A stretch of 32,800 bases of DNA, taken from NCBI GenBank assembly GCA_021298195.1, contig JAJTEQ010000015.1, forward strand, positions 1 through 32,800, in the 5' to 3' direction. The stretch is from Ilumatobacteraceae bacterium. GTDB lineage: Bacteria; Actinomycetota; Acidimicrobiia; Acidimicrobiales; Ilumatobacteraceae. This document shows, one piece after another, positions 15,236 through 21,981 of the stretch. The translations under genes and the position numbers were made by a program. Each line of letters opens with the position of its first letter. The stretch's first letter is position 1. The notes under the pieces are model-generated. The model ran no database searches. It was not told the DNA's origin and saw only the letters and a list, made by a program, of their open reading frames with translations.

Positions 15236-16635
15236 CCGACGTCGTTCGTGCGGCATGCCTGTGGGACGACCTCGACCCGACCAGCGAAACGTCCGACGAG
15301 TTCCATACGTCCGCCGGATCGTCGGACCCGGGCGATGTCTCCGCCGACGTGGTCATCGTCGGGGCCGGTTTCACCGGTCTGTGGACCGCCCATTATCTGA
15401 ACCAGCTCGATCCCTCGTCACGGATCGTCGTGCTGGAGAGTCGGCGGGTCGGCTTCGGTGCGAGTGGGCGCAACGGCGGTTGGAGCTCGGCGTTGCTTCC
15501 GATGTCATTGGCCGCGTTGGTCCGGGACCACGGACGAGAAGCGGCCCTCGCGTTCGACCGCGCGATGAACGCCTCGGTCGACGAGATCTGCGCGCGAGCC
15601 CGAGGTATGGGTCTCGGCCGGCAGATCGCCAAAGGCGGTTACGTGCAGGTCGCCCGAACGCGGCCTCAATGGGATCGTCTTCGCGACGCGGTCACCGAGG
15701 CCCGCTCCTTCGGCATCACCGAGGATGATCTGCGCGTTCTGGACGTGGAGCAGACCTCGACCCTGATCGATGTCACGAACACCCTTGGTTCGGTCTTCAC
15801 ACCCCACTGCGCCGCGATACAACCAGGCTCGTTGGTGCGGGCCCTGGCCGCCGACCTTCGAGCCCGAGGCGTTCGGATTCTCGAGGGAGTGACCGTTCTT
15901 TCCATCGAACCCGGAAGGATCGTCACCGATCGAGGCCCGATGAACGCCCCGGTGAGCGTGCGCGCGACCGAAGCTTTCACCGTTCGATTGCGGCATCATC
16001 ACCGAAACGTGTTGCCGCTGTACTCGCTGATGATCGCCACCGAGCCCATAAGCGGCGATCTTCTCGACTCCCTGATCTCGGCGAGCCGACCGACGTTCAA
16101 TGACGCCCGCCATCTGATCGTCTACGGACAGCGCACCGCCGACGACCGGATCGCATTCGGCGGTCGCGGTGCCCCGTATCACTTCGGATCCCGCATCGAT
16201 CCGCGTTTCGACACTCACGACGGCATGGTTCGACATCTGACGACCGCCCTGCGCGAGATGTTTCCCGCTCTCTCCGATGTGTCGTTCACCCACCACTGGG
16301 GTGGACCTCTTGGGGCACACCGCGACTGGAACTGTTCGGTCCTCTTCGACCCGCGGACCGGAATGGCGAGCGCGGGAGGTTACGTCGGCGACGGCGTCAC
16401 GACCTCGAACCTTGCCGGACGGACCTTGGCCCATCTCATCACCGGACGGGAGACGGATCTGACCCGACTTCCGTGGGTCGGACACCAGAGTCGCACCTGG
16501 GAGCCCGAACCCGTTCGCTGGCTGGCGGTCAACGCGATGGCCAAGCTCGCCGCCTTGGCCGACGAACGCGAACGGACGACTGGTCGCCGCGCGCGCACCA
16601 TCGAACGGATCCTCGACCTCGTTCTGGGTCACTGA
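15232..16635 (+). CDS. FAD-dependent amine/amino acid oxidase (DAO family)
   Basis: Flavoprotein oxidase of 467 aa. After about 38 residues comes the FAD-binding Rossmann motif DVVIVGAGFTGLWTA, then VLESRRVGFGASGRNGGW, which is typical of the DAO/PuuB group (gamma-glutamylputrescine oxidase-like and related amine oxidases). The C-terminal GGYVGDGVTTSNLAGRTLA closes the FAD site. Its ATG overlaps the panC stop (ATGA, 15232-15235), so it is translated with panBC. A role in supplying a pantothenate precursor, for example amine oxidation towards beta-alanine, is an inference from that position. It converges on the ProA-like gene with a 7-bp gap. Confidence 0.85.
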   Translation: MTDVVRAACLWDDLDPTSETSDEFHTSAGSSDPGDVSADVVIVGAGFTGLWTAHYLNQLDPSSRIVVLESRRVGFGASGRNGGWSSALLPMSLAALVRDHGREAALAFDRAMNASVDEICARARGMGLGRQIAKGGYVQVARTRPQWDRLRDAVTEARSFGITEDDLRVLDVEQTSTLIDVTNTLGSVFTPHCAAIQPGSLVRALAADLRARGVRILEGVTVLSIEPGRIVTDRGPMNAPVSVRATEAFTVRLRHHHRNVLPLYSLMIATEPISGDLLDSLISASRPTFNDARHLIVYGQRTADDRIAFGGRGAPYHFGSRIDPRFDTHDGMVRHLTTALREMFPALSDVSFTHHWGGPLGAHRDWNCSVLFDPRTGMASAGGYVGDGVTTSNLAGRTLAHLITGRETDLTRLPWVGHQSRTWEPEPVRWLAVNAMAKLAALADERERTTGRRARTIERILDLVLGH

Positions 16636-16642
16636 GCACCCG

Positions 16643-18136
16643 TCAGCGACGTTGAGTCGCGTCCGGGGTGGACGCGTGGTACCGAACGCTGTACACACCG
16701 TCACCGGAGAGGATCCCGCCGCGAGCGAACAATCGTCCCTCCTCCCAATTCGACAGCCCGAGCTCCGGCCGTCGCAACGCGTACTGTCCATCGACCCAAC
16801 GCGTGAAGCCGTCGCCCGCGAACGGGGCGTCGCAACGATCGACGATCGCACGGGTTGCGGCTCCGTCACCGGTGAGAGCGCTCACGATGAAGCGGGGACT
16901 GTGTTCGTTGAACAAATCGATCGCCTCGTCGACATCCTCGACCACCAGGATCGAGACCTCGGGTGCATCGTCCCATTCCCATTCGATCGCCGAGTCGGAG
17001 AACTCGCCCTCCAGAACGTCGACCGTCTCGGGGACCGACGACATCTGGGCCCGTGCCGAATCGCCGAGTAGATGCACCGTGGCCCGGACGTTGCGTCGTC
17101 GCGCCGCGTCGACGATCCCCTCGAGTGACTCCCGCAGTGTCCGATCGACGTTCCCGACGAGCACGATCACGTTCACCGTGTTGCACACCTTCCGATCGAG
17201 CGATGCGGACACGCAGTCACGAACGCGACCTTCGGGGGCGTCCCCCCGCACGATCATCCATGCCCCACCGGTCCCGTGAAGGCTCACCGGAACCCCCGAC
17301 TGTCGGGCCACGGCGCCCAATTGAGCGACCGCTGGTCCGCTCCCCCGGGCCACGGCCAACGAGACACGAGGATCGCTGAACAATGCATGGCCTCCGGAAC
17401 GATCGGGTTCGTCGATCAACTCCACCGCACCCGCGGGAAGTCCGGCATCGAGCAGTGACGGACGCACGGCCAACTCCATGATCGCTCGCGCCGTGCCCAG
17501 GGCGTCACTCCCGATCCGCATGACCGTCGAGTTGCCCCCGCGAAGGACGCCGGTGGCATCGGCGAAGACGTTGGGGCGACCCTCGAAGACGAACGCGACG
17601 ACACCCAATGGTGCGCGCACGACATCGACGTTCCACGCACCGTGGTCGACGCGCTCGAGACTCGCACCGACCACGCTCTGCATTCCTCGCCAGAGCTCCA
17701 AACCGTCGATCATGCTCGCGCGCATCTTGTCGTCGATCACCAAACGTCCGACCGCTCGCCCTCTGCCGCGGGCATCGGTGACGTCGATCTCGTTGGCACG
17801 GGCGATCCGACCGAAGATCGCATCATCACGAAGTCGGTCGGCGAACAGTCGGTAGAAATCGGACACTCTGTCCTGATCGAGGTTGCGCATCACTTCGAAT
17901 GCCTTCCGCGCCCGAGCGACCGATCCTTCCACGGAGGCGGCCACCGCCGACGTCACGTGAATGAGAGTGCCGTCGGTCTGCAGCACCAGCAAACGGTCGC
18001 CGGGACGGAAAACACGGGCCAGATCCTCGTCGACGCGGACCCAATGGCGTCCGCCGAACGGGATCACCAGGCCGGGTTCCAGGGACGTCAACTCCCCCGT
18101 CCGCGTCCCGTTCGAGGACTCGTCATCCGTCACCAT
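16643..18136 (-). CDS. ProA-like aldehyde dehydrogenase with N-terminal extension
   Basis: Protein of 497 aa related to glutamate-5-semialdehyde dehydrogenase (gamma-glutamyl phosphate reductase, usually about 415-430 aa). Matches to ProA are PLGVVAFVFEGRPNVFADA (177-195), ARGSGPAVAQL, the catalytic cysteine in DRKVCNTVN (C318), and DGQYALRRPELGLS with RLFARGGI. The first 70 or so residues are extra and beta-rich (PFGGRHWVRV, PGDRLLVLQTDGTLIHV). No proB is adjacent, so this may be a paralogue with another semialdehyde or acyl-phosphate substrate rather than the proline enzyme. A leaderless promoter precedes the ATG at 18136. Confidence 0.75.
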   Translation of the reverse strand: MVTDDESSNGTRTGELTSLEPGLVIPFGGRHWVRVDEDLARVFRPGDRLLVLQTDGTLIHVTSAVAASVEGSVARARKAFEVMRNLDQDRVSDFYRLFADRLRDDAIFGRIARANEIDVTDARGRGRAVGRLVIDDKMRASMIDGLELWRGMQSVVGASLERVDHGAWNVDVVRAPLGVVAFVFEGRPNVFADATGVLRGGNSTVMRIGSDALGTARAIMELAVRPSLLDAGLPAGAVELIDEPDRSGGHALFSDPRVSLAVARGSGPAVAQLGAVARQSGVPVSLHGTGGAWMIVRGDAPEGRVRDCVSASLDRKVCNTVNVIVLVGNVDRTLRESLEGIVDAARRRNVRATVHLLGDSARAQMSSVPETVDVLEGEFSDSAIEWEWDDAPEVSILVVEDVDEAIDLFNEHSPRFIVSALTGDGAATRAIVDRCDAPFAGDGFTRWVDGQYALRRPELGLSNWEEGRLFARGGILSGDGVYSVRYHASTPDATQRR

Positions 18137-18142
18137 GCGAAC

Positions 18143-18148
18143 AGACTA
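18143..18148 (-). promoter_or_regulatory. Leaderless -10 element of the ProA-like gene
   Basis: On the minus strand TAGTCT, then GTTCGC (6 nt), then ATG at 18136. The divergent gene at 18206 has the identical 6-nt spacer GTTCGC. Confidence 0.6.
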
Positions 18149-18193
18149 GACATCGGCCCGGCTGTGCCCGCCGATGGACGCGCCCCTCTGGTC

Positions 18194-18199
18194 TACTGT
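18194..18199 (+). promoter_or_regulatory. Leaderless -10 element of the metallo-hydrolase gene
   Basis: TACTGT followed by GTTCGC (6 nt) and ATG at 18206; it decides the start of the metallo-beta-lactamase fold gene, since no Shine-Dalgarno sequence is present. Confidence 0.6.
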
Positions 18200-18205
18200 G
18201 TTCGC

Positions 18206-18916
18206 ATGGACGATCGCTTCTACTTTCGGCAATTGCTCTCGGGTCGCGACTTCGCCGCCGGGGATCCCTTGGCTCGCCAGATGGTGAACTTCGTGTACCT
18301 CATCGGCGATCGTTCGACGTCAGAGTGCGTGGTGGTCGACCCCGCGTACGGCATCGACGAACTGGTGGACCTCATCGAAGCCGATGGCATGAAGCTGGTG
18401 GGTGCGTTGGCGTCGCATTATCACCCCGACCACATCGGCGGTTCCATGATGAATTACCGGATCGAGGGGATCGCCCGATTGCTCGAGAGAGTCGACGTGC
18501 CGATTCACGTGAACGAGCACGAGATTCCGTGGGTGACCCGCACCACCGGCGTCAGCGAGACGAATCTCGTGTCGCACGCTTCGCACGACACGGTGAAGGT
18601 GGGCGGCGTCGACATCGAGTTGATGCACACTCCGGGCCACACTCCGGGCTCCCAGTGCTTCCACGTCGGCGGATGCCTGGTGTCCGGGGACACCTTGTTC
18701 CTCGATGGTTGCGGCCGAACCGACCTACCGGGCAGTGATCCCGCGGACATGTTCGAGAGCCTTCGTCGACTCGACAGCCTTCCGAGCAACACGGTGATCT
18801 ATCCGGGACATCGCTATTCGAACGAGCCGCACGAAGAGTTGGAGTCGGTGCGTCGGCACAACTTCGTGCTGAAGCCGATGGACAAAGAACAATGGATGAC
18901 GATTTTCGCGGGATGA
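18206..18916 (+). CDS. Metallo-beta-lactamase fold hydrolase (glyoxalase II/ETHE1-like)
   Basis: Cytoplasmic zinc hydrolase of 236 aa. The metal-binding signature is SHYHPDHIGG (HxHxDH), followed by the third ligand histidine in TPGHTPGSQCF, the bridging aspartate in LVSGDTLF, and the final histidine in YPGHRYS. GRTDLPGSDPADM is typical of glyoxalase II or persulfide dioxygenase-like members. It probably hydrolyses thioesters or oxidises persulfides; the sequence does not decide. It ends exactly where the convergent TauE gene ends (18916/18917), without any spacer. The leaderless -10 supports the ATG. Confidence 0.87.
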   Translation: MDDRFYFRQLLSGRDFAAGDPLARQMVNFVYLIGDRSTSECVVVDPAYGIDELVDLIEADGMKLVGALASHYHPDHIGGSMMNYRIEGIARLLERVDVPIHVNEHEIPWVTRTTGVSETNLVSHASHDTVKVGGVDIELMHTPGHTPGSQCFHVGGCLVSGDTLFLDGCGRTDLPGSDPADMFESLRRLDSLPSNTVIYPGHRYSNEPHEELESVRRHNFVLKPMDKEQWMTIFAG

Positions 18917-19642
18917 TCACAACACGGAGGTGAGAATCGCCGCCACGCCGGCCAGTGCCAGGAGCGAGAGCACGAGCCGCCGTGCTCCGGTCTCGGGGAC
19001 CCGGCCCCGAAGACGAAAACCGACCCGGGACCCGATCAGAAGGACGGGAATCGCCGTCAACGAGTGAACGAGCGCGTCCCTCGAGACGTCGCCGCTCAGC
19101 AGGAAAGCCATCAGCGAGACCACTCCCGACACCGTGAATACCGTGTTGATGGTCGGACGGAACACCTGCATCGGGAGACCGCGGGCCTGCAGCGCGAAGA
19201 CCAACGGCGGACCGTTCGTGGAGAGTGAGGAGGCCAGAGCTCCGCTCAGCGCTCCGCACACGACGTCGAGACGCCGTGATCCGGTGGCCACTCGGTTGGT
19301 GGCCAACAACAGCACCGCCAGGATCACGCTGACACCCAGCAGGGCACGCAGGACGTCCTCGTCGACTCGGGTGAACAACAACCAACCGAGCGGAAGCCCG
19401 ATCAGCGCCGACGCCACCATCCGTGCGACCAGATCCCGCTCGACATCGCGTCGACCGTGCCAGGCCTGGAACGAACTCGTGACCAGACCGAGAATCGTGG
19501 ACACCACCACCGCCTCCCGCGTCGGAAGGGCCAGGGCCATGAGGGGCACGGATAGAAGAGCGAAGCCGAATCCGACGGTGACCTGGGTGGTGGAGGCGAT
19601 GAGGACGGATACGACGAGCACCGCCGTCTCGGCGCCGGTCAC
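18917..19642 (-). CDS. TauE/SafE-family membrane transporter
   Basis: Integral membrane protein of 241 aa with about eight hydrophobic segments in two repeats. The repeat motifs are VGFGFALLSVPLMALALP near the N-terminus and SGALASSLSTNGPPLVFAL in the second half, the pattern of the TauE/SafE (DUF81) sulfite/organosulfonate exporter family. The substrate is not evident. The start is a GTG at 19642 that overlaps the stop of a possible leaderless mini-ORF (19639-19665). It is transcribed divergently from the carbamoyl-hydrolase operon, and the shared intergenic region holds the TTGACA-N3-TGTAAACT site, so it may belong to the same regulon. Confidence 0.82.
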   Translation of the reverse strand: MTGAETAVLVVSVLIASTTQVTVGFGFALLSVPLMALALPTREAVVVSTILGLVTSSFQAWHGRRDVERDLVARMVASALIGLPLGWLLFTRVDEDVLRALLGVSVILAVLLLATNRVATGSRRLDVVCGALSGALASSLSTNGPPLVFALQARGLPMQVFRPTINTVFTVSGVVSLMAFLLSGDVSRDALVHSLTAIPVLLIGSRVGFRLRGRVPETGARRLVLSLLALAGVAAILTSVL

Positions 19643-19665
19643 CCGACACCTCGCCGTACGTCCAT
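19639..19665 (-). other. Possible leaderless 8-codon upstream ORF before tauE-like gene
   Basis: On the minus strand TATCCT (19672-19677), then 6 nt, then ATG opens MDVRRGVG and stops at TGA 19639-19641. That TGA overlaps the GTG of the transporter (19640-19642) as GTGA. The promoter spacing matches the leaderless starts of real genes here, so ribosomes could load on this ATG and restart at the GTG. Confidence 0.4.
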
Positions 19666-19704
19666 GGGGCGAGGATAAGCGAGTGGGTCATGTCCGATCT
19701 GGCT

Positions 19705-19721
19705 TTGACAAAATGTAAACT
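19705..19721 (+). promoter_or_regulatory. Shared operator/promoter site 1 (TTGACA-N3-TGTAAACT)
   Basis: The 17-bp sequence TTGACAAAATGTAAACT is an imperfect palindrome (TTGACA against TGTAAA) and occurs again, with only the central AAA changed to TTT, at 27432-27448. Its last six bases TAAACT have the form of a -10 element, so a bound protein would block RNA polymerase. From there the transcript would begin near 19728, leaving a short leader with GGGGA before the ATG at 19757. A repressor of the TetR, GntR or similar class is the likely reader; none is encoded in the window. Confidence 0.65.
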
Positions 19722-19756
19722 TGCCGTGTGTCATCGCAGGTCAACGGGGACGAAGC

Positions 19757-21016
19757 ATGAGGCCGACGGACCGTGGAGTTCGTATCGATGCCCCGCGCTT
19801 GCGCGCCCGTCTCGATGACCTCGCCGAGATCTCCCCGATCCCCGGAGGTGGCTCGTGTCGTTTGGCCCTCACCGACGAGGACCGGGCCGGTCGCGACGTG
19901 GTGAGGTCGTGGATGATCGATCTGGGACTACGGGTGCAGGTCGACGCCATCGGGAACATCTTCGGGACGTGGGATTGTGCGCCCGGCGCTCCGGTCATGA
20001 CCGGCAGTCACATCGACACCGTCAGAACCGGCGGTCGGTACGACGGGAACTACGGCGTGCTCGCCGGACTCGAGGTGATCGAGACGTTGATGACCGCCGG
20101 CATGACCCCGTCGCGTCCGCTCAGTGTCGCGGTCTTCACGAACGAGGAAGGCGCGCGATTCCAGCCCGACATGTTGGGTTCACTCGCGTACGTCGGCGGT
20201 GTGAGCCTCGAAGCCGCCCTCGACATACGCGCGATCGACGGGGCGCGCTTGGGCGACGAGTTGACGCGGATCGGATACGACGGCCCGGCGCCGGTTCCCG
20301 GCCCGGCGCCGCACGCCTTCATCGAATTGCACATCGAGCAGGGACCGTTGCTGGAGGCCGAGGGCGTCACCATCGGTGCGGTCGACGGCGTGCAGGGTAT
20401 TTCCTGGCAGGAAGTCACCATCACCGGACAGAGCAATCACGCCGGGACGACCCCCATGCGCCTGCGCCACGATCCGGCCTACGTGGCGGCGTCGATTGCG
20501 GTCTTCCTGCGCGATCTGGCGACGGAGATGGGTGGCAACCAGGTGTGCACCGTCGGCAAGATCGACCTCGCCCCGAACCTGATCAACGTGGTGCCCGCCA
20601 CGGCCACCGTCACCCTCGATGTTCGCAACACCGACGAGGAGCTGTTGCAGATCGCCGAACGTCGGGTCTCGGATTTCCTCGACGACGTCGCGGCGAGAGA
20701 AGGCGTGAAGATCGAACGTCGACGACTCGCCCGCTTCGAACCCGTGGTCTTCGACCCCGAGCTCGTCGATCGAGTGGCCAAGATCGCCGGCGCTCACGGA
20801 CACGACGTGAAGCGGATGCCGTCGGGTGCCGGTCACGACGCCCAGATGCTGGCCCGCGTGTGCCCGAGCGCGATGATCTTCGTTCCCTCGCATCTCGGCA
20901 TCAGCCACAACGCCGCCGAGCACACCGACGACGAGGACCTGGTCGCGGGAGCGAACGTGCTCCTCGACATCATGTGGGAATTGGCCCAACGAGAACCGAA
21001 CGAGGAAAGCTCATGA
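19757..21016 (+). CDS. M20-family N-carbamoyl-L-amino acid hydrolase / allantoate amidohydrolase
   Basis: Zinc-dependent amidase of 419 aa that releases the carbamoyl group from N-carbamoyl amino acids, ureidopropionate or allantoate-type substrates. All metal ligands are visible: H85 in GSHIDTV, D96 in GGRYDGNYG, E130-E131 in FTNEEGARF, H192 in ELHIEQGP, and H384 in GISHNAAEHT. GISWQEVTITGQSNHAGTTPM is the dimerisation-domain signature of this subfamily. The ATG at 19757 follows GGGGACGAAGC; the upstream TTG at 19721 overlaps the promoter and was rejected. It is the first gene of catabolic operon A and overlaps the next gene by 4 bp. Substrate choice among L-carbamoylase, beta-ureidopropionase and allantoate hydrolase is open. 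Confidence 0.9.
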   Translation: MRPTDRGVRIDAPRLRARLDDLAEISPIPGGGSCRLALTDEDRAGRDVVRSWMIDLGLRVQVDAIGNIFGTWDCAPGAPVMTGSHIDTVRTGGRYDGNYGVLAGLEVIETLMTAGMTPSRPLSVAVFTNEEGARFQPDMLGSLAYVGGVSLEAALDIRAIDGARLGDELTRIGYDGPAPVPGPAPHAFIELHIEQGPLLEAEGVTIGAVDGVQGISWQEVTITGQSNHAGTTPMRLRHDPAYVAASIAVFLRDLATEMGGNQVCTVGKIDLAPNLINVVPATATVTLDVRNTDEELLQIAERRVSDFLDDVAAREGVKIERRRLARFEPVVFDPELVDRVAKIAGAHGHDVKRMPSGAGHDAQMLARVCPSAMIFVPSHLGISHNAAEHTDDEDLVAGANVLLDIMWELAQREPNEESS

Positions 21017-21978
21017 CCACGACTCGAACCTCCCGTACGATCGTCGTGGGCGCCGCCCAACTCGGGCCCGTTCAACGCACCGATGATCGCGCCTCGGTGG
21101 TCGCTCGCATGATCTCCTTGATGCGCGAAGCGTCGAGCCGTGGGTGCGATCTGGTCGTCTTCCCCGAATTGGCGCTGACCACGTTCTTCCCCCGCTGGTT
21201 TCTCGAGGACATCTCCGAAGCCGATCATTGGTACGAAACGTCGATGCCCGGTCCGCAGACCCAACCTCTCTTCGACGAGGCACAGCGTCTCGGCATCGGC
21301 TTCTCGCTCGGCTACGCCGAGCTGACGCCGGTCGATGCGGACGGAACGAGGCACCGCTACAACACCCAGATCCTCGTCGACCACACGGGTTCGATCGTCG
21401 CCAAGTATCACAAGGTGCACATTCCGGGACACGCCGGACACGAACCGAACCGACCTTTTCAACACGCCGAGCGCTACTACTTCGAACCCGGTCCCGAAGG
21501 CTTCGGTGTCTGGCGGGCCTTCGGCGGACTCGTCGGGATGATGACGTGCAACGACCGCCGCTGGCCCGAGTCGTACCGAGAGATGGGTCTCCAGGGCGTG
21601 GAGATGATCCTGTGCGGCTACAACACCCCGATCCACTACGTACCCGATCCCAGTCAGGACATCCTCCAAGGGTTCCACAATGCCCTCGTCATGCAGGCCG
21701 GTGCGTACCAGAACGGCACGTGGGTCGTCGGCGTGGCCAAAGGTGGCATGGAGGAAGGCGTCGATTCGCTCGGTCAATCGTGCATCATCGCTCCGAGCGG
21801 TCAGATCGTGGCCCAGGCGTTGACCACCGGGGACGAACTGATCGTGGCCTCGTGCGATCTCGACTGGTGCAAGCGCTACAAGGACACCTTGTTCGATTTC
21901 GACAAGTACCGACGACCCGAGGTCTACACCCGCATCACGTCCCAGCGTGGAGCGATCATCGCGCCGGAGAATGGTTGA
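21013..21978 (+). CDS. N-carbamoyl-D-amino acid hydrolase (nitrilase superfamily)
   Basis: Nitrilase-fold amidase of 321 aa. The catalytic triad is clear: E52 in FPELALTTFFPRW, K134 in KYHKVHIPGH and C179 in MMTCNDRRWPE. The segment around E52, with PGHAGHEPNRPFQHAERYYF and GYNTPIHYVP, closely follows the Agrobacterium D-carbamoylase as I remember it, so D-specific decarbamoylation to a D-amino acid, CO2 and ammonia is the best call. Related ureidopropionases are the alternative. The ATG overlaps the stop of the M20 gene (ATGA) and GAGGAAAG serves as ribosome binding site. Having L-type and D-type carbamoyl hydrolases side by side suggests a chiral or racemising ureido intermediate. Confidence 0.9.
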   Translation: MTTTRTSRTIVVGAAQLGPVQRTDDRASVVARMISLMREASSRGCDLVVFPELALTTFFPRWFLEDISEADHWYETSMPGPQTQPLFDEAQRLGIGFSLGYAELTPVDADGTRHRYNTQILVDHTGSIVAKYHKVHIPGHAGHEPNRPFQHAERYYFEPGPEGFGVWRAFGGLVGMMTCNDRRWPESYREMGLQGVEMILCGYNTPIHYVPDPSQDILQGFHNALVMQAGAYQNGTWVVGVAKGGMEEGVDSLGQSCIIAPSGQIVAQALTTGDELIVASCDLDWCKRYKDTLFDFDKYRRPEVYTRITSQRGAIIAPENG

Positions 21979-21981
21979 TAC

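Noticed and set aside
15505-16869. A 454-codon frame antisense to the FAD oxidase gene, running into the ProA-like gene
   Set aside because: It has low-complexity composition and no motif, while the opposite strand has clear FAD-binding sequence.
19855-21012. Upstream extension of the D-carbamoylase frame through the M20 gene
   Set aside because: The added part is Arg/Gly-rich shadow; the ATG at 21013 has a ribosome binding site and the ATGA overlap.
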